Positions 22,111 to 34,932 are shown, numbered from the stretch's first letter. The stretch is 64,000 nt of DNA from Leucaena leucocephala (GCA_037074615.1 CM073524.1:15453406-15517405); one strand, 5' to 3'. Notes: a model not told the origin generated them from the letters alone. Numbers and translations: made by a program.

Positions 22111-22773
22111 TGGGAATAAATCAAATATAACTCAGTCTCATCTTTATTTAAAGTTAAATAAATAAGTAATTAAATCTGTGGGACGGATTTAATATTATTT
22201 TATTTAATTAGTTTCTTATAAAATTATACAATATATGATATTGTATCAATTCGGAATTAATATAAGATTAACTCCAAAATCCAATTAGGTTAAGTGGAAA
22301 AACGCATAGCATCCTCTATATCTGATTGGAGGAGCTACGTTTGAAAATAACACAGAACACAAAAGGCCGAATGGAATCTGCAAAAGGTTTGCAGACAAGA
22401 AACTGCCGAAATAGAGACGGAGACTTGTGAAAGCCTTGGAGGGACAGGAGACGCTAGCACGTCGTTCGTGGTTGGAACGCTGTTCGTGTGGATACCAGTA
22501 GAGGAAGCCGACCTGAGGCGTCGACTTCTTGTGATCGGAAAGAGACCACCGTCCGCGGAGAGAATCTGTGAAGGTCGCTGAGGAACACTCCATCGATTTC
22601 TTGCGATCAGAAAGAGATCACCACCCACGTAGAGAAGCTGTGAAATTCGCTGAGCAACACTAAGGGTAATGATTCTTTCCACTTGACTTAAACACATACG
22701 GCAGATCCTGGCAAGGAATGGAAAATTTTTAAAGTTTATTTCCGCTGCGTGTCTTCCAATTCCTTACACAAAG

Positions 22774-25700
22774 ATCACTGATCAGAGCTGAGAAGTACGA
22801 TTGAACTTCATGACAGAGGCTCAGGCAGAAAAATGTTTACGGAAAGGATGTCAGGGATATGTGGTATTCTTTTCTGTTCAAACAAAAGTGGAAGAAGGCA
22901 TCGAGGAGATTCCAGTAGTCAATGAATTTCCTGAAGTCTTTCCAAAGGAGATTCAGGGATTGCCTTCAGAGCGTGAAGTGGAGTTTGCGATCGACGTTAT
23001 ACCTGGAGCTGGACCAGTATCAAAAGCCCCGTACAAGATGGCTCCCAATAAAATGATGGAACTGAAGAAGCAAATTGAGGAGCTATTGGAGAAGGGTTTC
23101 ATACGACCTAGTGTATCGCTATGGGGTGCTCCAGTACTATTCGTCAAGAAGAAAGATGGCAGTTTAAGGCTATGCATTGACTACAGGGAATTAAATAAGC
23201 TTACAGTTAAGAATAAGTATCCTCTTCCCAGAATTGATGACCTGCTAGACCAATTGGCAGGAGCGAGCTTATTCTCCAAGATTGACTTGAGATCTGGCTA
23301 TCATCAACTAAGGGTCAAGCCAGATGATATTCCAAAGACGGCATTCAGAACTCGCTACGGGCATTTTGATTTCCTTGTGATGCCTTTTGGACTAACCAAT
23401 GCACCTGCTATTTTCATGGACTACATGAATCGGATCTTCAGGCCTTATCTAGATCAGTTCGTTGTGGTCTTCATTGATGATATTCTGGTGTACTCTAAAT
23501 CTCCAGAGGAGCATGAAAGGCATTTGAGGATTGTTCTTGGTACCCTTAAAGAAAAGAAGCTCTATGCTAAGCTGAGTAAATGCGAGTTTTGGCTGTCAGA
23601 AGTTAAATTTCTCGGTCATGTCATAACCCGAGACGGGGTAGCTGTGCATCCTAGCAAAGTTGAAGCAGTTTTGAGCTGGGAGCAGCCAAGGACAGTGATG
23701 GAGATCAGAAGTTTTCTCGGTCTAGCAGGGTACTACAGAAGATTTATTCAAGACTTTTCCCGAATTGCCTTACCACTTACCAAGCTGACCAGAAAGAATC
23801 AACAGTTTAAGTGGGATGAGAAGTGCGAGGCTAGCTTCCAAAAGTTGAAGCAGAGATTAACCACTACTCCCGTGCTGATTATTCCAGACCCAACTCAGAC
23901 TTACGTAGTCTACACTGATGCTAGCAAGCAGGGGTTGGGATGTGTGCTGATGCAGCAAGGTCGAGTAGTAGCCTACGTCTCTCGGCAGTTAAAGCCATAT
24001 GAAGAAAATTATCCCACTCATGATCTGGAGCTTGCAGCTGTGGTTTATGCCCTGAAGATATGGAGGCACTATTTATATGGAGCAACGATAGAGTTGTTTT
24101 ACGACCACAAAAGCCTGAAGTATCTACAGGATCAAAAAGAGCTTAATATAAGGCAACGGTGATGGATGGAATTGTTGAAAGATTATGACTTCCAGATTAA
24201 ATACCATCCAGGAAAAGCCAATGTGGTAGCCGATGCCCTGAGTAGGAAGGTGGTGCAGGTTGCATACATGATTATCAAGGAGTTGGAATTGATAGAAGAT
24301 ATACGGGATTGGAGCCCTCTATATCAAATGCAACTGACGGAGAATCCTTTTGGAGGAGTTCATGTCAGAGCTGGCATAGAAGATGAGATAAAAGAGGCTC
24401 AAAAGCAGGATAAGCTCGCAACAATATTCAAAGACAAGCTGGAGAAGGGGAAGACAAGGAATTTTGAGATGTCCCCAGACGGATTACTACAGTTTCGGGG
24501 AAGACCCTATATCCCTAATGTTATGGGATTAAGGGAAAGGATCCTGGAGGAAGCACATAAAAGTCGGTATACTGTACATCCAGGTATGACTAAGATGTAC
24601 CATGATGTTAAAAGGTTATTTTGGTGGCCTGGATTGAAGAAAGATGTTGTGACTTACGTATCTAAGTGCTTGACCTGCCAAAAAGTGAAAGTTGAACATC
24701 AAAAGCTAACAGGAACATTGTAGGCTCTAGAAATCCCTGAGTGGAAATGGGATGGGATTGCCATAGACTTTGTGGAAGGACTACCCCTGACTCCAAGTAG
24801 ACATGATGCAGTGTGGGTAGTAATTGATTGACTGACAAAGTCAGCACATTTCCTGGCAATCAATAAGAGAGATTCTCTTGAAAAGCTGGCAAAGCTGTAT
24901 ATAAAGGAGATCGTTAGGCTTCATGGTATCCCGAGCAGCATTATGTCTGATAGAGACCCTCGATTTACTTCAAATTTCTGGAGGGCTTTATAGGAAGGAA
25001 TGGGCACTACTCTCAGATTTAGTACAGCTTATCATCCTCAGACAGATGGACAATCTGAAAGAACAATACAAACGTTAGAGGATATGCTGAGAGCATGTGT
25101 CTTAGATTTCAAAGGCAGCTGGGATATCCATTTACCCCTTATAGAGTTTGTTTATAACAATAGTTATCAGGCCAGTATTCAGATGGCACCTTTTGAAGCA
25201 CTCTATGGACGTAAATGTAGATCTCCCTTATGCTGGCAAGAGTTGAGTGAGAGAAGAATGCTTGGTCCGGATATAGTGGATCAAACTGTAGAACAAGTTG
25301 TGATAATTAGAAAATGATTATTGATAGCTCAAAGCAGACAGAAAAGCTATGCAGATGTCAGAAGGAAACCGTTGGAGTTTGAAGAAGGAGAACATGTATT
25401 CCTTAAGTTAACTCCAACCACGGGAGCCGGACGATCGATTAAAGTGAAGAAGTTGCATCCAAGATACATCGGACCATTCCAGATTCTCTCAAAGATAGGA
25501 GCAGTAGCCTACAAGTTGGCTCTTCCTCTGAATCTCAGCCAGATACATGATGTGTTCCATATTTCCCAATTAAAGAAGTATGTTCCAAATCCATCTCATG
25601 TGATTGAGCAAGATGAGATCGCACTGCAAGATGACATGACCTATGAGGTTGGACCGGTGCGAATTGCTGATAGAAAAGTCAAGCAGTTGCGGAATAAACA

Positions 25701-25803
25701 AATTCCTTTAGTTAAAGTGATCTGGAAAGGCTTGATTGAACAAGAAGCTATATGGGAAACAGAAGAAAAGATGCGAGAGAAGTATCCTGAATTGTTTCCA
25801 TAG
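22774..25803 (+). pseudogene. pol: chromovirus pol: RT, RNase H, integrase, chromodomain-like tail, six nonsense codons
   Basis: It would encode the enzymes that copy element RNA into DNA and insert it in the nucleus. One unbroken phase runs from 22774 to the TAG at 25801. RT (about 22990-23770) has CIDYRELNKLT, MPFGLTNAP and the catalytic FIDD in VVFIDDILVYS. RNase H (about 23890-24250) has YTDASKQGLGCVL, DLELAAVVYAL, YDHKSLKYL and VADALSRK. Integrase has the H-H-C-C finger at about 24550-24690 (HPGMTKMYHDVKRLFWWPG, CLTCQ) and then the D-D-E core (WDGIAIDFVEGLP; SDRDPRF; YHPQTDGQSERTIQ). A chromodomain-like end follows at about 25640-25800 (VKVIWKGL, AIWETEEKMREKYPELFP). Stops: TGA at 22789, 24160, 24829 and 25315; TAG at 24721 and 24991. 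No frameshift is seen, which points to point-mutation decay. Confidence 0.9.
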
Positions 25804-25840
25804 GATAGATGTAATGTAAATTTCGAGGACAAAATTTATT

Positions 25841-25856
25841 TTAAGGGGGAGAGAAA
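25841..25856 (+). other. polypurine tract of the chromovirus
   Basis: TTAAGGGGGAGAGAAA immediately before the 3' LTR. It follows a CGAGGACAAAATTTATTTT stretch that is also found, in near-identical form, before the gag-only element's PPT. Confidence 0.85.
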
Positions 25857-28607
25857 TGTAATATCCTTAATTTTCTGTACTGATTTCTATGTACAGATTA
25901 AATGGAATATATGAGTTCTTTTTCAGGAAAAAGATGTGGTCCTTTATGTAAAGAAAATGATTAAATTGCAAAAGAAAGGAAATGAAAGGACTTAAGTGCA
26001 ATTATGGAAAGTTTAAGGTTAGGAAAGAAAGGTAGACAAAAATATGGGGTCTTAAAGTGTACTTTTAGCCAAATTTAAGGGACTTAATTGCAAAGAAGAT
26101 AGGGCAAGTGACGCTGGGTAATCTAGCTTAATACCGGAATTTTTGAAGACTCCAGATAGCCAAAAATGATATGATCATCTAAAAATTATAAAAATTCCTA
26201 CCTGATATCCTAGAAATCAGATATAAGTAAGAAATTAAAGGATGAAGCGCCCTTATGGGGCGGATGTCAGGAAATGGACAGAATACCGATAGGAGGTCTA
26301 TAGAAAAAGTTATTCACGAATTAGCAAATCCAGACGGGAGTATGAGGCCTCCAGGGATCCGATAGGGAGATTTATCAGTATTTAAACTAAGACTGAATGA
26401 GGTCGGGTAACAACAGTCAGATGCCCGTTATAACCCAAATGGCTGCCCAGACACAGTAGGGCAGTGTATCTGACAGAAGGAGCCGGTGTCAGGATATGTG
26501 TGTAAACGGTGCATAATAGCTAAAATACTCGGTGAACATGGACAGGGGAGGATTCCTCAAAATGTGTGCCATAAAGGTAATGGACCCAGAAAGGCCCAAA
26601 AATGGCGCCAACAAAGGCCCAATAAGACTCTTGGACTGATAGGTGGGCCAGCGTCCGGCAGAACCCCGGAACAGTGCGAAATTATGAAAATGCCCCTATG
26701 TAGTACTAAAGGGGTAGCAGGTGTGTGAAGGGCATTTTGGTCATTCTGGATAGGCCTAGAGGCCAATACATATACAGGTGAAGTTAACCAGAGTCAGTAT
26801 ATGCCCTGATGAAGTACAGAAAGGTGTAAAATGACAGTTTTGCCCTTAGGGTTAAGATAGTGCATGAAAGGGCATCCAGGGGTATTTTGGTCATTTCGCA
26901 GGGGATTTGTAATCGAGTTTAGACCCAGTATTAAAATGTTAATGATATAAAGGATCCAGATACTAAGTTCAAGGCCAGAAAACATAATATGGGTTTTTAG
27001 AAAAATTAGATTCAGAAAACGGTCCAGTTTTTGAGGCGACAGACCGGGCCGGTACCGGATTGGACCGAAAAGCTTCCAGAAGGCTTCTAGCTCCCTCCAT
27101 TTGCGCCATGTGATAAATGTGTGAGGTGAGGTGTCCCATGAGGTGGCCCTGAATGATGTCATGGATGATGCAGTAAAAGGAATAAAGAAAAATAGGAAAT
27201 TCCAAAAAAACCAGGACCACAAGTTCATAAGGCTTCAAAATTACAAGAATGCCATTGATCAAAACTATAAATACCCCCCATGCCTCTCATTCTCACGGAC
27301 AAGGAGCTATTTAGAGTGATAAGGAAGTGCTTGAGAGAGAAAGTGAGAAAAAGAAAGAAGAAAGGAAGTTCTGGTGAAGTTGGAAGCAGTAGAGAAATTC
27401 TAGAGTTCTACTTTTGAGGTAGTAACTAATCCTAGCTTTTATGTAATGTCTTTGTGAATTGTTGTGCTATTGTTTGGTTGGATTGTTGTCTTATATGTTA
27501 TGCTTGAAGCTCTATTACAATGCTATGATCATATGTTATTGAATATTGAAGCATGCAGCATACTTATCTGTACACAACCACAAGCAAGCACTGTCACTCT
27601 ACATTACATATATTGTTATGATTGTTGCTACTGAGATTCTTTTGAATCTCATTCCCATATATAACATTACAGGGGAAGTTCTATCAAAATAAAATTTGGA
27701 AATTTTAAGAGACGCAGTTATGCTGCCGAAATTCTGGCAGCAAAGCAGGGACAAAGAAAGCAACTGATACGTACTGTGTACGTAGGTGCTGTCTAAGGAG
27801 GCTAAAAGTGAGTGGACCTAGCAGGTTCATCCAGTCTTTCCTGGGTACTTATGTAGAATGGTAGTTCTTACGGGAATTACCGAATCGGTACAAGATCTGT
27901 TACTTTCTACTGAAGGAATGTAGCAGTTATGCTGCCGGATTTTAGACAACGAAAAATGTAATAGAAATATGAGGATGTTAATCATGCACTGATGTATAAC
28001 AGTTGATTATTTAATAATGATTGTTATCTGACATGTTTGACTGATATGTGATGTATGTATGCACTAATATGTAAGGTTGTTTGCTGAAAAATGACTTTGT
28101 GAACAGTAATCCGTGGAGACCTATTGATGTTTGATAAAACATTAAAAATAGTAAATGGTTGAATAAATGTATGATATTTTTATGGTAAATAATAGACATA
28201 CTAAGCTTTAATTTGATATATATAATTCTTCATTTGGTTGTATACAGGAAAATATATAAATTGTTAAAGTTGGGACCAGAATGCTGGATTCAGGAGAAAA
28301 TCACTGGATGAACAGTAAAGTTGAAACATTGACCCACGTTGAATTTGTCAAGGAATGGTCAACCAATGATTTTTCCCTGAAATATAATTAAGTTATATTC
28401 ATGTATCAATTTGAACCACTTTATTTCGATTTTTCTAAAATTAGTTATGATTTTTCAAAGTCAGGTCACTCATTTGGAATTTGCCACAGTGAACAGTATC
28501 CGATGAGAATAAAATTCCAGATTAAGAGTTTAGACTTCAATGACCCTGAAAGTGGTTCTAAGTGCTACTGAATGGTCCTTAAGATATATAAAAATAAGGA
28601 TGTGATA
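25857..28607 (+). repeat. 3' LTR of the chromovirus
   Basis: 2,751 bp, from TGTAATATCC to GGATGTGATA. The last dinucleotide is TA rather than CA, one C-to-T change from the 5' LTR end. Compared with the 5' LTR it lacks 95 bp between two GAAGA repeats (5' LTR 18061-18160). A TATA box is at 27266-27273 and the conserved block at 27768-27895. Confidence 0.9.
27266..27273 (+). promoter_or_regulatory. TATA box of the chromovirus 3' LTR
   Basis: TATAAATA followed by CCCCCC, identical in context to the 5' LTR box at 19296. Confidence 0.7.
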
Positions 28608-29778
28608 GTTTGCAACCAAATTGTATATAATTATAGTAAGTTTTGCAAACCAGGCATGTGCCGATTGCTTTATTCCATACAGTGATTTCCTAACTTACAT
28701 ACTTGCGTCCCTTTTATAGATTCATACCTTACTCCTAGTATACGAATATTGTTAATCTTGCCTACTAGGGCGAATTTTTCATTATAGTCCACTCTGTATT
28801 TCTGGGTGCAGCCTATAGTCACTAACCTCGCCTTATATATGTTCAAGCTACCATTTACGTTGAGCGGTAATGTAAATACCCACTTACAACTAACATTCTT
28901 TTTTACATTTGTCTAGCCTAGATAAATGCTCAAATAATGATTCATATCTATTTGTCACTCTGACGCTCTACAGTTCCTCATCCATGTTCCATGAATGAGA
29001 TATTGTATGTACTTAGTCTATCAAAGAAAGATTCAATCAAAGTTTTTTAGTTTATCCAAACCTTTCATCTGAAATTTAGTCATCAACCATTTCTTCAGCT
29101 TTTCAAATTCAACTATATCATCCTCGGTCAAGATCATATCATCCCCTATTCGAGTAAGATAGCACACTTCCCCTTCCTTTGCTTGATGAATAGAGTAAGA
29201 TAGGAGTTGCTTTGTTTGCAACCAAATTGTCTATATTGCAGTAAGTTTTCCAAACCAGGCATGTGTTGGGTGCATTAGCCCATAAAGTGATTTTCACAGC
29301 TTACATACTTGCGTCCTATTTACAGACACAAACACTACTGCTAGTGGTATATCCATATACACCTCCTCTTCCAAATCTCTGTTAAGAAATGTCTTTTCAT
29401 GTCCAGATGCATTAGTGGCCAAATTTCATTCATATCCAGGGAGAGTAGTATATGAATATTGTTAATCTTGCCTACTAGGGCGAATATTACATTATAGTCC
29501 TCTTTGTATTTCTGGGTTTAGCTTGTAGACACTAACTACCATTTTCATTAAGCATCAAGGTAAAGGCCCACTTACATCTAACAGTCTTTCTTCCTTATCT
29601 ATAGGTGTCTGGCCCACAAAAATGCTCAAATAATTATTCATTTCTATTAGCGACTCTGTCGCTCTATAGTTCCTCATTCTTGTTTCACGAAGGATATATT
29701 GTATGTACTTTATCTTTTCAAGAAAAATTCTTTAATTAGATTGTGTTACCCCAATCCTAAGAAAGTATGTTAGTTGAC
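28608..29778 (-). pseudogene. Ty1/copia reverse transcriptase relics in tandem
   Basis: Continuation of the relic at 14337-14693 after the chromovirus. Minus-strand segments show Ty1/copia RT: a YVDD-like site (RIGDDMILTEDD, about 29120-29160) and an 'LMHLDMKRHFLTEIW' segment (about 29360-29420) matching the family's QMDVKNAFLHG. The same landmarks recur: 'ACAAAAATGCTCAAAT'-type starts at about 14370, 28925 and 29618, and 'TTTGCAACCAAATTGT' at about 28610 and 29215. The region is therefore about 690-bp units in tandem. All frames are broken. It ends at 29778 where Athila relic A3 is inserted; the five bases before it are TTGAC. Confidence 0.75.
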
Positions 29779-31795
29779 TGATAACTATCATTTTAATTAT
29801 CAAAAGAAACTAAGATAACCTATAGTAAAGTGAAGCTAACCTAGGTTGATTCACAAGGAACCTAAATGGATGCTAAAGTTTTTAACTAATCCAATGAGCC
29901 ACAATTTAACAAATTAATCAAATGAATTGTGAGATGAGATATTGAGAAATTCTAAATGTAAATCCTATGCTACTGTTTATGAATTTAGGTGTTAATGATG
30001 ATGATATGAATTAATGACAAGTGTGTTCCCTTGGAGATTACCTTACCTTCATTATCCACAGAATATGAAGAGTTAATTAGTCGAATTAAAATGTGTTAGC
30101 CAACAACTCGTCAACTAAATCTCTATCAAAGTTACAACTTGTAGATATTGAATAGAGAAATCTGAATCATTCAACTCAAGAGGTAGAAGAAAATGAATTA
30201 AATAGGTACAACTATACTCTACTATAGAATTGTTATAATTAACTACAGCCACGTCTAACTAGTTCAAGGATGAAGATCAATTAAAGCTCAATTATACAAA
30301 AATAGGAAATCTAACTCAGTTCCCTAATCATTCATCATCTACTAACTCTAATTGAATCAATAAAATTAGAATTAATTATATCAACTGATACAATTAGATC
30401 TGGAATTAATGACATAATTAAACTCCCTGTTGCTGATCAAGGACTCTGGTTCAGCATTGAAACATCCTTACTTTCGTATGTCTTAGGGACCATTTGGTAG
30501 CATTTAGAACCACTTTCAAGGTCATTGAAGTCCAATTTCTCAATCTGGAGTTTTACTCTTATCGAGTACTGTTCACTATCAAAATTCCAGATGAGTGACC
30601 TGACCTCCAAAAATCATAACTAATTCTAGAAAAATTGAAATGAAGTGGTTCCAATTGATACTTAAAGATAACTCAATTATATTTCAGGGAAAAATAACTC
30701 GTTGACCATTCATTGACCGAGTCAACGTCAATGTCAAAACTTTACTGTTCATCCAACATTTTTCTCCTGAATCCAGCATTCTGGTCCCAACTTTGATAAT
30801 TTATAACTCCATGTGTAGACATCCAAATGAGACGTTTTATATATAAAATTAAAGCTTGGTATGTCTACTATCTACCATAAATATTTCATATATTTATTCA
30901 TCCATTTAATATTTTTAATCATTTATCAAACATAATTAGTTCACCACGTGTTACTATTCATAGTGGTAAATTTCAGCATTTCTACTTTGCATACATATGC
31001 ATACATCCATCATATATCAGTCAAATATGCTAAACAATATCTTTATTAAATAATAAGTCATTATACATCAGGGCATGTATGAAATCCTCATATTTTTATT
31101 ACATCATTTCCTGCCTAAAATCCGGTAGTATAACCGCTACGCTTCATCTCCAGAAAGTAACTGATCTTGTACCGATTCGGTAATTCCCGTGAGAACTACC
31201 ATTCTACGTAAGTACTAAGGAAAGACTGGATGAACCGGCTAGGTCCACTCACTTCCAGCCTCCTTAGACAGTACCTACGTACACAGTACGTATCTGCTCC
31301 TTTCTTTACTATTGCCATCTTGTCATAATTTCGGCAGCATAACACCGTCTCTTAAAATTTCCAGAATTCATTTTGACATAACCTCCCCTGTAATGGTTTA
31401 CTTATTGGGATGAGATTTGGGGGGAATCTCAGTAGCAACAATCATAACAATATATGTAATGCAGAGTGACAGTGCTTGCTTGTGATTGTGTACAGATAAG
31501 TATGCTGCGTGCTTCCATACTCAATAACATATGATCATAGCATTACAGTAGAGCTTCAGGCATAACATATAATACCACAATCCAACCAAATAGTAGCACA
31601 ACAAATCACAAAGCCATTACATAAAAGCTAGGATTAGTTACTACCTCAAGAGCTTAGCAGAGCTCTACTATCTCTATACTGCTTCCAACTCCGCCAGAAC
31701 TTCCTTTCTTTCTTTCTTCCTCTCACTTTCTCTCTCTAGCACTTCCCCCTCTCTCTTAAAGGCTCCTTGGCCGTGGCATATGAATGAATGGGGGG

Positions 31796-31803
31796 TATTT
31801 ATA
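31796..31803 (-). promoter_or_regulatory. LTR TATA box
   Basis: TATAAATA followed by CCCCCC on the minus strand. It lies 107 bp from the gag-only element's insertion point, so the U3 and TATA box of the host LTR are now separated by 7.9 kb. Confidence 0.6.
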
Positions 31804-31910
31804 GTTTTGGTCACAGGCATTCTTGTAATTTTGAAGCCATCTGATCCTGTGGTCCTGGTTTTTCTGGAATTTCCTATTTTTCTTTATTCCTTTTATTGCA
31901 TCATGCATGA

Positions 31911-34900
31911 TGAAACATCCTCCCTTAGACCCCTCAGAGTACACTTGCAGAAGTAATATTAGCTTGATTATATCTTAACTTAAGCCCAGAAATTCAAAAT
32001 TTTACTCTTAAATTCCTTATTCTGGACTTTTAATTTGAAAACTGCTTAATCTCATTCTACACATCCAAACAAGTCTTATTACCTATCCACGTAATGCCCC
32101 AGATGTGTACTACTGGCTCACCAAATTTCATAGCCAAACTCCTCCGTTTACTGGGTCAAACTGAGGTCAAAATACTGCTACCTCAGGACCTGCGAATTTC
32201 TCCCTTAATTCGTCATCCACAAATTGAACATGCCAAACAATATTTATTATTAAATAATAAAATGTCATACAACAAATCATACACCAAATTCTCTTATTTC
32301 TATTACATCTCTTCCTGTCTAAAATTCGGCAGCATAACTGCTACATTCCTTCTGTAGAAAGTAACCGATCTTGTACCGATTCGGTAATTCCCGTAGGAAC
32401 TACCATTCTACGTAAGTACCCAGGAAAGACTGGATGAACCGGCTAGGTCCACTCACTTCCAGCCTCCTTAGACAGCACCTACGTACACAGTACGTATCAG
32501 TTCCTTTCTTTGTTCCTTCCTCTGTTGCCAGAATTTTGGCAGCCTAACGGCGTCTCTCAAAATTTCCAGATTTTATTTTGACAGAACCTCCCCTGTAATG
32601 TTATTTTTGGGAATGAGATTCAAAAGAATCCCAGTAGCAATAATCATAACAATATATGTAATGCAGAGTGACGGTGCTTGCTTGTGATTGTGTATAGATA
32701 AGTATGCTGCGTGCTTCCATATTCAATAACATATGATCATAGCATTGTAATAGAGCTTCAAGCATAACATATAAGACAACAATCCAACCAAACAATAGCA
32801 CAACAAATCACAAAGACATTACATAAGAGCTAGGATTAGTTACTACCTCAAAAGCAGAGCTCCAGAACTTCTATACTGCTTCCAACTCCACCAGAACTTC
32901 CTTTCTTTCTTTCTTTCTCCTTCTCTCTCTTCTTTCTCTCTCTTTTCTTGCCAAAAACGTGGGATGCCTAAAATGGGAGGGGAAGGGGGTATTTATAGCT
33001 TTAATGGATGGCATTCTTGTAATTTTGAAGCCATCTGAACATGTGGTCCTGGTTTTTCCTGGATTTTCCTATTTTCTTTATTCCTTTTTACTGCATCATG
33101 CATGACATCATCCAGGACACCTCACCGGGACACCTCATCGCCACATTCTTCACATGTCACAATTCCTGGACACCTCATCAGCTGACTCAGCAGTTCAGTC
33201 CAATCCAGTACCGGTCCAGAGTCTTGCACCGTAATACGTGTCCTTAACTTTTCTTCTGCCTCTAAGATGACGCCATGTGGCATCTGGAAGGGGCCTTTCA
33301 CGCCTTCCAATGCTATCCAGATAAGTCCCGGACTTTATCTGATCACCTCCTCGGTTATCGTGCCGACCGAGTAACTTTACTTTATTGAAACAGCATTAAA
33401 ATAGTATTTTAATGCCACTTTTTCCCACATACTCCATGGGCTACGTTTTTAGGCTCTGGGTATGTTATCTTGGATCCTGATCAAGCTCAAGTACTCTGAT
33501 GGCTCGATTCCCAAGAAACATCCCTCGGCAAATTACCAAAATACCCCTGGGTGCCCTTTCTTGCACTATTTTAACCCTAAGGGTAAAATCGTCATTTCAC
33601 ACCCTTCTGTACTCTGTCAGGATATATACTGACTCTAAGTAACTTTATCTGTATGAGCCTTGGCTCCTGGGCCTGTCCAGAATGACCAAAATGCCCTCAT
33701 TCATCTACTACCCCTTTAGTACAACACAGGGGCATTTTCGTAATTTTGCACTTTTCCGGGGTTCTGCCGGACACTGGCCCACCTATCAGTCCAAGGGTCT
33801 TACTGGGCCTTTGTTGGCGCCATTATTGGGCCTTTCAGGGTCCATTACCTTCATGGCACGCATTACGAGGAATCTTCCCCCGTTAATGTTTATTAAATAT
33901 TTTATCTATTAATCACCGTTTATACACATATCCGGACACCGGTTCCTTCTGTCCGATACAATGGCCTGCGGTGTTCAGGCATCCCTGTGAGTCATATCAG
34001 TCATCTGACCGAGGTTATCCGAACTTATTCAGTCCCTTTTCAAATACCGATAAATTTCCCTATCGGATACCCGGAGGCCTTACACTCCGTCTGGATTTTC
34101 TAATTTGCGAATAACTTTTTCTACAGGCCTCCTATCGGTATTCTGTCAGTTTCCCGACGTCCGCCCCATAAGGACGCATCATCCTGTATTTTCTCACCTA
34201 GATCTGAAATCTAGGATATCCGGTATGAATTTTTATAACTTTTGGACGATCAGTCCATTTCTGGCTATCTGGAGTCTTCAAAAATTCCTGTATTAAGCCA
34301 GATTACCGAGCGTCCCTTGCTCTCTCTACCGGTGAAATCTGGGACTGAAATGCCGTCGGACAGTCCAAACCACTTCCGGCCTGACTTTCTTTAATTACAC
34401 TTCAGCCCCAATGAACTTTTCTTCTTTTCATTTAAGTCCCTTTTTATTTGGCTAAAATTACACTTAAGGACCCCACCTTTTTGTCCTTAAACTTTCCATA
34501 ATTCTTTCATACTCATAGAGACCTCGTATGCACATTTCACAGTTCAGTGAAATGATCAGCATAATTTTCTATATTTTCTGGCAAAATATGGTACTCATCG
34601 GCTACCAGCCCGATCTTTCCCATAATTACGATTTTGCCCCTGCATTCTCTTTCTGGCCTCGTTGCTCATCTTCTCATCCCTCATCTTAAGGTCTAGAAAT
34701 TCTCTTTCAATAACTCATCCCTTAAACTCTTCGGGAGTCATCGTTAATTGAAAGGCTCGACAACCCGCCCATATCAGGTTATCTTACACAGGAGCCAGCC
34801 CATATCAAGCTACCTGCAGAATTCCTAGGCTTGAGACTTAGGACATTTCTCACATTCCTCATCTTGGACCTAGATGAATTGTCCCGATCTCCTAGACCAA

Positions 34901-34916
34901 AAATCGGGATGTTACA
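31911..34916 (-). repeat. 3' LTR of the gag-only element
   Basis: 3,006 bp. It abuts the PPT on its right. It holds the conserved block (about 32373-32497), a hairpin with one stem mismatch (about 32618-32635) and a TATA box (32990-32997). Confidence 0.95.
32990..32997 (-). promoter_or_regulatory. TATA box, 3' LTR of gag-only element
   Basis: TATAAATA followed by CCCCC on the minus strand; same position as in the 5' LTR. Confidence 0.65.
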
Positions 34917-34932
34917 ATTCTCCTCCCCTTTT
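34917..34932 (-). other. polypurine tract of the gag-only element
   Basis: The minus strand reads AAAAGGGGAGGAGAAT directly before the LTR start TGTAACATCC. Upstream is the TTCGAGGACGAAATTTTT context shared with the chromovirus PPT. Confidence 0.9.

Larger units (their letters stand above)
20782..22768 (+). repeat. solo Ty1/copia LTR inserted in chromovirus protease
   Basis: A 1,987-bp LTR starting TGTTGGAAAT and ending CTTACA, flanked by CAAAG (20777-20781 and 22769-22773). It is the same family as the LTRs at 57081-58752 (minus) and 58898-60843 (plus) over the first kilobase and the end. It differs in carrying a 91-bp tandem repeat (21755-22110) and an imperfect repeat of about 70 bp at 22530-22660, and it lacks the GTCGCGAC array found in the other two. 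No internal element DNA is present, so this is a solo LTR left by LTR-LTR recombination. Confidence 0.9.
14694..28607 (+). mobile_element. Ty3/gypsy chromovirus (Tekay/Del-like), decayed, with nested insertions
   Basis: A complete insertion bounded by the 5-bp duplication GTTTG (14689-14693 and 28608-28612). The 5' LTR is 14694-20638, including a nested LTR. The internal region is 20639-25856, including a solo copia LTR. The 3' LTR is 25857-28607. The internal region starts directly in protease sequence: the PBS, leader and gag are gone. Pol is one frame through RT, RNase H, integrase and a C-terminal chromodomain-like segment, broken by seven nonsense codons. A PPT precedes the 3' LTR. The clade call rests on the chromodomain-like tail and general RT/IN similarity and is less certain than the superfamily. 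Confidence 0.85.
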
